From NCBI GenBank assembly GCA_964462945.1, contig CAYWZW010000012.1, forward strand, positions 27,825 through 91,824: DNA of 64,000 nt, read 5' to 3'. The position numbers and the translations under genes were made by a program. Source of the DNA: GCA-020343675 sp964462945 (GTDB lineage Bacteria; Planctomycetota; Phycisphaerae; Sedimentisphaerales; Anaerobacaceae). The notes under the pieces were generated by a model. The model did not search any database, was not told the origin of the DNA, and was given only the letters and a program-made list of their open reading frames with translations. Position 1 is the stretch's first letter; the number at the start of each line of letters is the position of its first letter. Of the stretch, positions 16,459 through 25,138 are shown piece after piece.

Positions 16459-19323
16459 TCAGAGCTGCTTATACACGTAATGAGCTTCCAGGGCCTTCTT
16501 GATTTGCATACCCGCATCCGTCAAATGGGCTCTGGTATATGGATCGAGATTCTCATTAAGAGATGCCGTCTCTAAGAAGCGATCAATCTTGTGCTCCTTT
16601 ATGTGGCGGAGTTTCTCCAGGGCCAGATTCGCAATTGGGTTATAAGCGGCTGCGCCCCGATAATCCGAGCGGGTCAGGTCAATCAGAAGCTCCAGATGCT
16701 CCCGCTGAAGGTTTCGCCGCAGACTGGAGATCATCGGCTCGCGAGCGGTGTATTTCTTGCCGGGCTCCTGATCCAGCTCGCTCCATACCGCGCCGCTGAC
16801 CGTATCGAGCAATTCCGGCAACGTCAGCGCATCCTCATCAGCCGGGACCAGGAACTCGTTATCGTAGATCCGGCGAAGTGTCGTTGGATACATCAAGCTG
16901 GCCAGCATGTACGCCTGAATGCCCATTATTCGATCATGAATGGGCCACGTCGAGTCACTCAAGACGGAGGGCATATCATCCCACCACTTATCGACGGTCA
17001 TCCGGCGCAACAGGTCCTCTGTCAGCCCGAAAGATTCGTCTCTAAACGTGTTCTCAATGACGAAATTCAGGGCGTCGCGCTGCTTCTTGGCGGGCACGAC
17101 CTCTATGGGCAAGCGGCCGTTCTTATCTCCCTTTTTGTCGCGATAGACAAAAGCGCCGCCCAGCCAGTTGGCCATCATGCTGACGGCCCGCATTTGCATG
17201 GCCAGCGTCATTTCGTAGGCGCGGCGCGTCTTGGCCCAACTGTCACCATCTTTCACCAGCTTGCCGATAATGCGTTCCCGGTTATGCCGGGCGATGCGCA
17301 TCTGGTTGTTGGCGTAGTCGAGCGGCTCTTTACTGAGATCATAACGACGGGCCAGCGGATCGGGACCAAACGTGTCTTCGTCCGTTGCGTACTGCAGTTC
17401 CGGCTCGGCCACGCGGCCAAGTATGTCCTTGAGGCCTTTCTCCTCCTGCGTGTAACCATACTCGATAGCCCATGTATCATAGGGGCCGACACCGATCATC
17501 GTGTAATCGCCCTGAACTTCGCCGTCTTTGAAGTTCATGTTCACCGGCAGATAGTCCATCACCGAAGAAGCATGGGGTTTCTTACCTTTCATCTCTTTGC
17601 TGTTAATGGCGTCCATGGTATAGGTGCTGGATGCCTTAAAATTATGTCGCAGCCCCAGCGTGTGGCCGACCTCGTGGCAGGCCAGGTCAGCCAGCACGGC
17701 TCCGATAAAGAGCTCCGGCATGCCGTCTATCATGGGCTCCTTTTCCTCTTCCTTTGCCTTTTCATCCTTCTTCTTGTCCTTTTCTTTCTCCTTGTCTTTC
17801 TCGTCGTTGGGTTCGCCGGCCTCATCGGCCGCCAGGGCCAGGTGCATTCTGAACATGGCAACATCAAACGCTTTGCCCTGCGATAAAGTGCACAGACCGT
17901 TCACCTGACACGTTCTGCCTGCCAGACCGTCATATTCGTTATCCCCGATGAGAACTGAATCGACCTGGGTGATCGGATGGCCCCCGTAGGGCAAATGGCC
18001 CTGTTTGGCAAGCTCTTCCTTGAGATGTTCGCGCTGAGCCGGCGGGGCAAGCCGGACCCGAGGATCCCAATTCGGGTGGTCTTGCAGCCAAGCCAGAGTC
18101 TCAGGATTGATCCCCTCCATCGCGATCTCCGGCATGATCTCATTAAACTGCGTCCACCAATGGCGAATCCAACCGTCCGTCAGAATGACGTCGGCATCCA
18201 GTATCTGTCCCGTCTCGGGATGGACGCGGCTGGGACCGATCGCAGTGCCCCTGTTGTTGCTGAGCCATCGAATGAAGTTGTATCTGACATCCTCCGGGTC
18301 CTTTTCCATGTGAGCGCCGGAACGCTCGTCCTGATAATAGACTTCTATCGCGTTTGAGATGCCGACTTTTTCAAAAGCGTTGTTCCAGAACAGGAGCCCT
18401 TCTCTGACCCAACGGCGATAGCGCACGGGGGTCGTGTGCTCGATGTAGAAAACGATGGGGTTCTTGGGAGGGCTGACCTTGAGAGAGGGGTCGGCCTTCT
18501 CCAGATGCCAGCGATTGATATAGCGCACCGTGGTCTCCGGGTCCTTGAACTGTCCGAAGTCCCGGTAGTGCGTCGTGAAGAAACCGACACGCTCATCCGC
18601 CTTGCGAGGCTTATAGCCGGTTTTTTCAGGAATCTCGCTGAGTGAATAGTGCAATGTCTGGAGGCGCCCGTTCTCCGTGGGGATCTCAAAGGCCAGCTCG
18701 ACATTCATCGGGAACGCCTTCGCCTTCTTAATGTTTATGAGCCTGGGGTTGGAGACTTTGACGCGGGGACCGAAAAACTTGTCGGCTTCACCGACCAGCA
18801 AAGCGTCCATATCAATCACCGGGGAGCTTCCGGACATGGTGACAATCGGCACATCCAGAATCACGCGGTCGGTGAATAACCGTTCAACGGAACTTTGAGA
18901 TTCCTGGTCCCCTGTGGACTTGACGCTGATATTTGGTTCGAGCAGAGCCAGATGCTTATCGTATCGTTTCCAGTACACATACATGTCCCCCGCCTGTAAG
19001 CCGGCAAAATCTTCGCCGCTGGCGACGGTCAGCGCGATGAAGAACTTTCTTCCTTCATAGCCGGACGGCAGGGCGGCAAGCATCTGACCATCTTTCTGGC
19101 GGGTCCAAATGGTATAGAAGCTTTTTTCGCCATCGGCGGTGGATACGACCTTCTCGTAATCCTTCAGAACCTGGTCCACAGGTGGAAAGTCAGGCTTGGG
19201 TTTTGTTTCCGCAGGTTTCTCAGCCGGGGGCGCTTCGGCGCCGGCCGCGACGGACAATAGTCCACCGATGGTCATGGCCAAAATGAGCAAGACGCTCACC
19301 ATTCTTGACTTTCGATTACTCAT
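16459..19323 (-). CDS. secreted zinc-dependent metalloprotease (DUF5117/DUF4953-like)
   Basis: A 954-residue exported protease. The start at 19323 is preferred over 19401 because GGGAG precedes it and a clean signal peptide follows (VSVLLILAMTIGGLLSVAAG). The zincin motif HEVGHTLGLRHN lies at about residues 550-561. The first two His plus the third His of HExxHxxxxxH bind zinc. The long N-terminal beta-rich part with YVYWKRYDKHLALLEP resembles the DUF5117/DUF5118 regions of this family. A Lys/Glu-rich insert (about residues 505-530) precedes the catalytic motif. The family is common in planctomycetes and Bacteroidetes, with unknown substrates. Confidence 0.85.
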   Translation of the reverse strand: MSNRKSRMVSVLLILAMTIGGLLSVAAGAEAPPAEKPAETKPKPDFPPVDQVLKDYEKVVSTADGEKSFYTIWTRQKDGQMLAALPSGYEGRKFFIALTVASGEDFAGLQAGDMYVYWKRYDKHLALLEPNISVKSTGDQESQSSVERLFTDRVILDVPIVTMSGSSPVIDMDALLVGEADKFFGPRVKVSNPRLINIKKAKAFPMNVELAFEIPTENGRLQTLHYSLSEIPEKTGYKPRKADERVGFFTTHYRDFGQFKDPETTVRYINRWHLEKADPSLKVSPPKNPIVFYIEHTTPVRYRRWVREGLLFWNNAFEKVGISNAIEVYYQDERSGAHMEKDPEDVRYNFIRWLSNNRGTAIGPSRVHPETGQILDADVILTDGWIRHWWTQFNEIMPEIAMEGINPETLAWLQDHPNWDPRVRLAPPAQREHLKEELAKQGHLPYGGHPITQVDSVLIGDNEYDGLAGRTCQVNGLCTLSQGKAFDVAMFRMHLALAADEAGEPNDEKDKEKEKDKKKDEKAKEEEKEPMIDGMPELFIGAVLADLACHEVGHTLGLRHNFKASSTYTMDAINSKEMKGKKPHASSVMDYLPVNMNFKDGEVQGDYTMIGVGPYDTWAIEYGYTQEEKGLKDILGRVAEPELQYATDEDTFGPDPLARRYDLSKEPLDYANNQMRIARHNRERIIGKLVKDGDSWAKTRRAYEMTLAMQMRAVSMMANWLGGAFVYRDKKGDKNGRLPIEVVPAKKQRDALNFVIENTFRDESFGLTEDLLRRMTVDKWWDDMPSVLSDSTWPIHDRIMGIQAYMLASLMYPTTLRRIYDNEFLVPADEDALTLPELLDTVSGAVWSELDQEPGKKYTAREPMISSLRRNLQREHLELLIDLTRSDYRGAAAYNPIANLALEKLRHIKEHKIDRFLETASLNENLDPYTRAHLTDAGMQIKKALEAHYVYKQL

Positions 19324-19729
19324 CCCGCAATCTCCCAAAAAGTTACACAACAGTTTCCCTTTCAGTTCCGCCCGGAAGCGGGCGCCACGCGAGAACTTCA
19401 CAGAAAACTGTCATGTTACGCCCTGTTTGACGCGGTGTCAATTGCAGCAAGCGCGTTATCCGGCAAAAGAAAGCGAGAATTCTGCGCGAACACGAGCGAG
19501 ATACCGCCCTTTGTGAAAGGTGTAACGCTGATGCAAAACCGGCAGAAGATAAGGGGGCAGAAAAACGAAGGCTGCTATTATAGGACTATTCGCAAAACAG
19601 ATCGAGCATTTGCTGCTTGGTGAGGACGCATTACGCTCTATGTGGGAATATTCCAATTCCGCCCCTGCCGCCAGCCTGGGGTACGCTGACAAAAGCGGGA
19701 ACTGTACGTACGCGCCGGGCAGCTCCCTT
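19324..19729. other. 406-base intergenic region
   Basis: It lies between the metalloprotease start and the end of the small gene at 19730. I see only short weak frames and no convincing promoter, RNA gene or repeat. Confidence 0.5.
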
Positions 19730-20023
19730 TCAGCTCGGCAGGTTGATGATCAGATGCTTTGATATCGAGAGCAGTCTTTTCCTCTCGCGTCTTGCTCTGG
19801 ACCGGAATAAATGGCCGGGCGCTTCCCTGAAGACCCTTACCAAAGTTGCAAATCTTGGCTCCTCGGGCCAATGGTCAAGAGCCATTGCTTTGGGATTCAC
19901 ATAGGCAACAGCGGCTGTTGCAGGCGCGGCAAGAGACTGCTGCAAATTGTCTTGCTCCGGATCCCAGACCCCGTCGAAAATGGTTGACACATCCTTGTGC
20001 AAACCTGCGTTACGCTTTGTCAT
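19730..20023 (-). CDS. small protein sharing a KDVS-I-D-V motif with the ParA fusion
   Basis: A 97-residue frame of unknown function. Its start has AAAGGA directly upstream (revcomp of 20030-20035), and a near-consensus promoter lies 128 bases before it. Residues 9-20 read HKDVSTIFDGVW. The ParA fusion encoded just upstream has AKDVSAIVDEVQ at the end of its ATPase part, so the two may share a short interaction motif. The C-terminus is Arg-rich (RSRARRERKRL). The last 40 residues look less natural and may be a decayed end. Confidence 0.5.
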   Translation of the reverse strand: MTKRNAGLHKDVSTIFDGVWDPEQDNLQQSLAAPATAAVAYVNPKAMALDHWPEEPRFATLVRVFREAPGHLFRSRARRERKRLLSISKHLIINLPS

Positions 20024-20405
20024 TGTTTATCCTTTCGGGCGAATAAGCTCTTTCATAGTTTGCACTGCGTGAGAGCTGGTTTTTCGAGCGAGAAAAACTG
20101 GAGATGAGGTACACCACCCTGTTTCATCTCAACACCCTTCTCTCAAGTATAATATAATGGATTAAGCCGACAATGTCAAAAAAATACTTAGGATTTTTCG
20201 GAATTTTCGGTTGCCGGACTCGCGGATAGAAGGGGCGGTATTGCCGGTGGTGAAACCGCCGTTTTCGCCCCGAGAACAGAGTTTATCGGTCTAAGCCGGC
20301 CTGAAGAAGGGCGAAAACCCAACTTGCATCTGCGACTCACAGGCAGAATTCCGTCAACCCTCACCGCTCTGTCTTGGCCTCCTCCGGCTATTGGTGCTGC
20401 CGTTT
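20024..20405. other. 382-base intergenic region with a promoter
   Basis: It separates the end of the ParA fusion from the small gene at 20023, both on the minus strand. It contains the strong minus-strand promoter at 20151-20179. No gene is evident. Confidence 0.6.
20151..20179 (-). promoter_or_regulatory. near-consensus sigma70-type promoter
   Basis: Read on the minus strand, TTGACA (20174-20179) and TATATT (20151-20156) are separated by exactly 17 bases. The expected start of transcription is near 20144, which gives a leader of about 120 bases before the small gene ending at 19730. Confidence 0.65.
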
Positions 20406-23400
20406 CTACTTTACATCAGGATTTCCGTATTGGACAAGCCCGGATTCACGCTTGACCGGTTTTTGAGGCATAGGCCAGCCCCATTCAACAACGGTATGGA
20501 TGCTGTTCACCGAGGTCTTCTTGCGAGACACGTTGTCACTGTTCTGAATCTGGAACTGAAGGGCATTGGCCTTGCCGGGTGTGTCCACGAAACTTGTGAC
20601 GTCCCAGGAATCTATCGCCTCATTCTGTTTTCCCTTGCGTACGGGCGCATCTATGGAGATCCAGGGCGTCGGGCTATTCGGCCAGCCTGTTCCGATCGCC
20701 CACTGCAATTTCCCGGAGGCGAATTGCTCTTCCTCGAAGTGCTCCACGTGCAGCACCACTGATGTTATCGTGGCACCCGGTGGAACCGATACTTCTGAAA
20801 AATCGTATGATGTATAGCTGCCCGCGTTGATCTCCTGTCGTTTGTCGTCGCTGGTTTGAACGTCGCTGGTCTTACCATCGGCCGACAAGGTTCTTCTGGT
20901 TCTTTGATCGTAGCCGTCCACCACCTTCAAAGTAGCAGTCTTGGGCGGTGTCGGATTTACGCTAACGCTGAATGTTTGAGTATCCGAAACCGGAACGCTA
21001 TTGCTATCGACGACTTTCACGACAACCTCGTGAACCTCCTTCTGGGTCTCAGTCGGTGTCCACTCGATCAAACCGGTCGACGGGTTAATCCTCATGCCCG
21101 CAGGCTGGGCGGTTAAGGAGTAGATCAGCGTGTCCTTTCCATCGGGGTCCTCGGCTTGAACATCATACGTGTACAGCACGCCCACCATCGCCGTAGTTGT
21201 GGGTCTTGAAACAATCTTCGGAGGATCGTTCAGCATGCTGACGGCAACGGTCACTGTTGCGGTATCGGTCTGACCTTCCCGGTCGGCGACGGTATATGTG
21301 AACTTATCGGTCCCGTAGTAGTTCGGATGAGGAGTGTAGGTCAACGTGCCATCGGCATTGATTTCGACCGATCCGCCGGTCCCCGGCGTCACGGCGCTTA
21401 TCTTGAGCAGCTCGTTGTCCACCTCGGTATCATTGGCCAGCACGTCAATGGTCGCCGGCGTGTCCTCTTCCGTCGCGACCTTGTCATCTTTGGCCGTCGG
21501 CGGGTCGTTCGCGGGTGTCACCGAAATCAGTACGGTCGCCGGGACGCTCTCGGTCTTGCCGTCACTCACTCTGAAGGTAAAGCTGTCCAGCCAACTGAAG
21601 TTGGGGTCGGGCGTATAGGTCAGGCTCGGCGCTTTCCCGCTCAGACTTCCATGGGTCGCGGCTCTGACCACGCTGAAGGTCAACGGATCGCCGTCGGGAT
21701 CGCTGCCTGTCAGGATAATCGAGGCCACAGCATCTTCCTTCGCCGTTATGCTGTCGCCGTTGGCTGTTGGCGGGTCGTCGGCCGGAGTCACCATGACGGA
21801 TATGCTTGCAGGCAGGCTGTCCGCGGCGCCGTCGTTCGCCTTGAACGTGAAGCCGTCCGGCCCGTTGAAGTTCGGATTGGGCGTGTAAATCAGGTTCGGC
21901 TCTGTTCCGCTCAGACTCCCGTGAGCCGGGTTTTTCATGACGCTGTAGGTCAGCGGGTTCCCATCCGGATCAATCGCTGCCAGGACGACCGCCGTGGGCG
22001 TGTCCTCCAATGTGGTGACTGTGTCGCTGCTGGCAACGGGGGCATCGTTTGCGGGCGTTACCGTAATGGACACGGTTCCCAATGAGCTGTCCGCCGTCCC
22101 ATCGTTCACCTTGAACGTAAAGCTGTCCTGTCCGCTGAAATTCCGGTTGGGCACATAGGTCAGGTTGGGCGCCGTCCCGCTCAAGCTGCCATGAGACGGG
22201 CTGGTGACCACGCTGTAGATCACCGTATCGGCGTCCGGATCGCTACCCATCAAATTGATAACGGCGGGCGAGTCCTCCGCCGTGGTCAGCACCTGAAGGT
22301 CCGCCATGGGTGGATGATTTGGCGTGACATTGATTGACACCGTCGCCGGCGCACTGCCTGCGGCGCCGTCATTCAGCTTGAACGTGAAACTGTCCGTACC
22401 CGTGAAGCGTGCTGTAGGTGTGTAGATGAGCTTGCCGTTGGTCGCGAAGTCCGAGCCGAACGTAAGCATCCCATGTGCGGGCTCAGCGGACACGGCAAAC
22501 TTCAACGTGTCGCTGTCGATGTCGTTTCCTGTCAAGGTAATGGACGCAGACCTGTCCACTTTTGTCATCACAGACTGGTGATTGGCTACCGGTGGATCGT
22601 TCGCCGCTTTTATTACAAGCGAAACGGTCACCGTGTTACTGTCCACCGCGCCGTCGTTGACTCTGAAGGTAAAACTGTCCGAGCCGCTGTAATTGGACTC
22701 CGGCGTGTACGTCATACCTGGCCCCGGCCCGCTCAACGTCCCGTGGGACGGACCTGTCGTCACATGGTAGGTCAGTGCGTCTTCGTCCGGGTCGGTGCCC
22801 GATAGTGTGATCGGCGTCGGTGTGTCCTCCTGCACCGTCACGCTGTCAGGTCTGGCGAGGGGTGGATTGTTGATCATGCTCATAAAGGCCATGAGTGCCG
22901 CAGCCGCAATAATCAGAAGAACCGCCGCTATGGAAAGAACAATAAGGCTGGTCTTGATAACTCTACGGCCGGTGCCCGTCCGAACAACCGGCTTCTCTTG
23001 CACTACAGCACAAGGCTGGAGAACGCCAGCTTCTTCTGCTTTCTGCACCTCATCAACTATTGCCGAGACGTCCTTCGCAAACGGCCTCTTCCTCCTGTAC
23101 TCCGGATCAGTCACCTCCTCGGCCAGGGCCATATAGTCGGCGGTGCCGCGGCTTTCCGGAGCGTACGTTGAAATCGACTCGCCGGCGCTGGGTGCTTCGG
23201 CCAGACTGATCGTGTTATGAATAACGGTGTCGAACACCAGGTTGCCGAAGAACTGCCTCATCTGCTGCTCCACCTGCTGGCTCAATGCGGCTTTGTTTTC
23301 GACAAACGTCAGCAGGATGCCCAGAATCTTCACGGAGCAGGGATAAAAACGTTTCCGGGCCATCTTCACGGTCTCGAGCAACTGCTTGAGACCTTCCAGG

Positions 23401-23861
23401 GCATAGTAATGGACCTGAACGGGCACGATGACGTCCGTGCTGGCGACGAGGGCGTTGAAGGTCAGCAAGCCCAGCGAAGGTGGGCAATCGATAATGCAGG
23501 TGTCGTACTTGCCGTTGACCGTCTTGAGCTGGTCGGCCAAAATGAATTCTTTTCGATCTACATTCGTCAGTTCCTGCTCAGCCTTGGCAAGTAAGACATT
23601 ACTCGGAGCCAGGTCAAGACCTTTGATTTTCGTGCTTACGATGACTTTGGAGAGGGCGACTTGTTTATTGGCGAGAGAATGATAGAGGGTTCGATCCTGG
23701 CTGTCAGGCTCGAAGCCAAGGCCAAGAGTCGCATGGGCCTGCGGGTCAAGGTCCACAATCAGGACTCTCTGACCCTTTTGGGCAAGGGCGGCAGCGAGAT
23801 TCACCGCCGTGGTTGTCTTGCCGCAACCACCTTTTTGGTTCGTTATGACTATCGTTCTCAT
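20406..23861 (-). CDS. ParA/Soj ATPase fused to a membrane segment and exported cadherin-like repeats
   Basis: A 1151-residue fusion. Residues about 1-255 are a complete ParA/Soj ATPase: deviant Walker A KGGCGKTTT at 10-18, VLIVDLDPQAHATLG at about 33-47, and Walker B TCIIDCPPSLG at about 121-131. A linker carrying KDVSAIVDEVQ leads to one transmembrane helix at about 305-329. Six cadherin/VCBS-like repeats of about 90 residues follow (NDPPxA opening, HGSLSG, YTPNPNFxGxDSFTFxxNDG), then a seventh Ig-like He_PIG-type domain. A final domain resembles a DNRLRE/CBM96 module (TSYDFSEVSVPPGATI). The start at 23861 is chosen over 23945 because GGGAG precedes it and the Walker A then sits where ParA proteins have it. 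The inferred topology is ATPase inside, repeats outside. Confidence 0.85.
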   Translation of the reverse strand: MRTIVITNQKGGCGKTTTAVNLAAALAQKGQRVLIVDLDPQAHATLGLGFEPDSQDRTLYHSLANKQVALSKVIVSTKIKGLDLAPSNVLLAKAEQELTNVDRKEFILADQLKTVNGKYDTCIIDCPPSLGLLTFNALVASTDVIVPVQVHYYALEGLKQLLETVKMARKRFYPCSVKILGILLTFVENKAALSQQVEQQMRQFFGNLVFDTVIHNTISLAEAPSAGESISTYAPESRGTADYMALAEEVTDPEYRRKRPFAKDVSAIVDEVQKAEEAGVLQPCAVVQEKPVVRTGTGRRVIKTSLIVLSIAAVLLIIAAAALMAFMSMINNPPLARPDSVTVQEDTPTPITLSGTDPDEDALTYHVTTGPSHGTLSGPGPGMTYTPESNYSGSDSFTFRVNDGAVDSNTVTVSLVIKAANDPPVANHQSVMTKVDRSASITLTGNDIDSDTLKFAVSAEPAHGMLTFGSDFATNGKLIYTPTARFTGTDSFTFKLNDGAAGSAPATVSINVTPNHPPMADLQVLTTAEDSPAVINLMGSDPDADTVIYSVVTSPSHGSLSGTAPNLTYVPNRNFSGQDSFTFKVNDGTADSSLGTVSITVTPANDAPVASSDTVTTLEDTPTAVVLAAIDPDGNPLTYSVMKNPAHGSLSGTEPNLIYTPNPNFNGPDGFTFKANDGAADSLPASISVMVTPADDPPTANGDSITAKEDAVASIILTGSDPDGDPLTFSVVRAATHGSLSGKAPSLTYTPDPNFSWLDSFTFRVSDGKTESVPATVLISVTPANDPPTAKDDKVATEEDTPATIDVLANDTEVDNELLKISAVTPGTGGSVEINADGTLTYTPHPNYYGTDKFTYTVADREGQTDTATVTVAVSMLNDPPKIVSRPTTTAMVGVLYTYDVQAEDPDGKDTLIYSLTAQPAGMRINPSTGLIEWTPTETQKEVHEVVVKVVDSNSVPVSDTQTFSVSVNPTPPKTATLKVVDGYDQRTRRTLSADGKTSDVQTSDDKRQEINAGSYTSYDFSEVSVPPGATITSVVLHVEHFEEEQFASGKLQWAIGTGWPNSPTPWISIDAPVRKGKQNEAIDSWDVTSFVDTPGKANALQFQIQNSDNVSRKKTSVNSIHTVVEWGWPMPQKPVKRESGLVQYGNPDVK

Positions 23862-24584
23862 AGCACTCCCGTAAACGCGCTTCACGGGCCGACTTAACGA
23901 ATTCCTCCCTGTATCTCGACGGCGGGTCACCCCATCGCGGGGCAAGCCAGCCCAACACGCAATAGGACTACAGTCCAGGACACATAAGTATCGACTTTTT
24001 CGGGGTCCTTCTCCCGCAAAAATATCACCCCGCTGCTGTTCTTATGAATACTCATCGCCTTCAAACTTACGACCCGTGTTTTCAGCCCCGTCGCCTCTTG
24101 TCTTATCGGAGAGACTTTGACATGCCGCTTTTGCGGCTTTTCATCACACCATTGACCGATAAGAGCGTACCATACTTCCTTTCAAAAGTCAAGACTTTTT
24201 GGGCCAAAGACGGCCCCCATTTGGCCGTTCTTGAAAATTTTGTTTGTGCAGCAACTTGCCGAGCCATAAACACAGCAGTTTTAGGACCTGCCAACTGGCT
24301 CAGCGGAGCGTTCAGCTTCGTATTTGCGAAAAGGCAGCAGAACCCCAGCAGATCGCAGAATGTGGACACCAGAGGGACCAGTTTCACCCTCTGAATCACA
24401 GGCTTTCCCCTTTCTCTTTCAGGCCCGGGGCACGCACCGCAGCGAAAAAAGAAATAGCCGCGCCGAAGAATCTTGACTGAACTTGCCTCTCGGCTGATAA
24501 TGGTGCGGGTTGGCAAGACGTACGAAGATATTGTTTCCTGCTATGCCAAAACATGCGAAAGATTCAGTGAGTAGGAGCTTTAAT
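23862..24584. other. 723-base divergent intergenic region
   Basis: It lies between the ParA fusion (minus) and the VOC gene (plus). It contains a small hairpin GCCGC-TTTT-GCGGC near 24124-24137 and short frames without ribosome sites. No gene, RNA or repeat could be supported. Confidence 0.5.
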
Positions 24585-25130
24585 ATGACGCAAAAACTCG
24601 TGAACAGGATACTGTCGGCAGCGGTGCTGATGTTGGCCGGACTGGCGGTTCTTGGCTGCGTCGCTGTTTCAGTTGAGGACGATGGAATTGACTCTGGGGA
24701 CAAGGAGCACCGGACGATGAACAACAAGAACAGAATACGTCTCGAACATATCGCCATCAACGTTGGTGACCCTGTCGCCATGGCGCAGTGGTATCGCAAG
24801 AATCTGGGAATGAAAATAGTGCGGGAAGGGCCTCCACCGGCCAACGCACGTTTTATTGCCGATGCGGGCAGCAACATCATGCTGGAGATATATCATAATC
24901 CGCCCGATGCGGTGCCGGATTACGCGTCGATGGATCCGCTTGTGCTTCATATCGCTTTCATGGTCGATGATGTGAACGGCATCTGCCGGAAGCTGGTCGC
25001 GGCCGGGGCCACGGTCGTTCAGGACGTGTACACCACCGACAGCGGCGACGAGATTGCCATGCTGCGCGATCCGTGGGGCGTTCCTATCCAGTTTCTCAAG
25101 CGGGCCAAGCCAATGCTCTCGCACGAGTAG
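24585..25130 (+). CDS. VOC (glyoxalase-fold) family protein, possible lipoprotein
   Basis: A 181-residue protein whose last 138 residues form a VOC domain: RIRLEHIAINVGDPVAMAQW, NIMLEIYHNP, VLHIAFMVDDVNGI and IAMLRDPWGVPIQFL. VOC proteins bind a metal in a paired beta-alpha-beta-beta-beta fold; candidate ligands are the His in LEHI, the Glu in MLEIY and the His in VLHI. Starting at 24585 (TAGGAG at 24572-24577) gives a hydrophobic N-terminus ending in a lipobox-like VLGC. A second start at 24717 also has an AAGGAG (24702-24707) and would give the bare cytoplasmic domain. Both forms may be made. The substrate is unknown. Confidence 0.75.
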   Translation: MTQKLVNRILSAAVLMLAGLAVLGCVAVSVEDDGIDSGDKEHRTMNNKNRIRLEHIAINVGDPVAMAQWYRKNLGMKIVREGPPPANARFIADAGSNIMLEIYHNPPDAVPDYASMDPLVLHIAFMVDDVNGICRKLVAAGATVVQDVYTTDSGDEIAMLRDPWGVPIQFLKRAKPMLSHE

Positions 25131-25138
25131 AGGTTCTT

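Noticed and set aside
20406..23861. Possible artefact joining a ParA gene to an unrelated repeat protein.
   Set aside because: The frame is continuous, the linker and membrane helix are well formed and no sequence anomaly marks a junction, so a real fusion is preferred.
24124..24141. Hairpin GCCGC-TTTT-GCGGC followed by TTTT, possible terminator.
   Set aside because: The stem is only about five base pairs and no gene ends just before it.
24044..24394. A 116-codon frame in the region upstream of the VOC gene.
   Set aside because: No ribosome site, low-complexity composition and a competing frame on the other strand.
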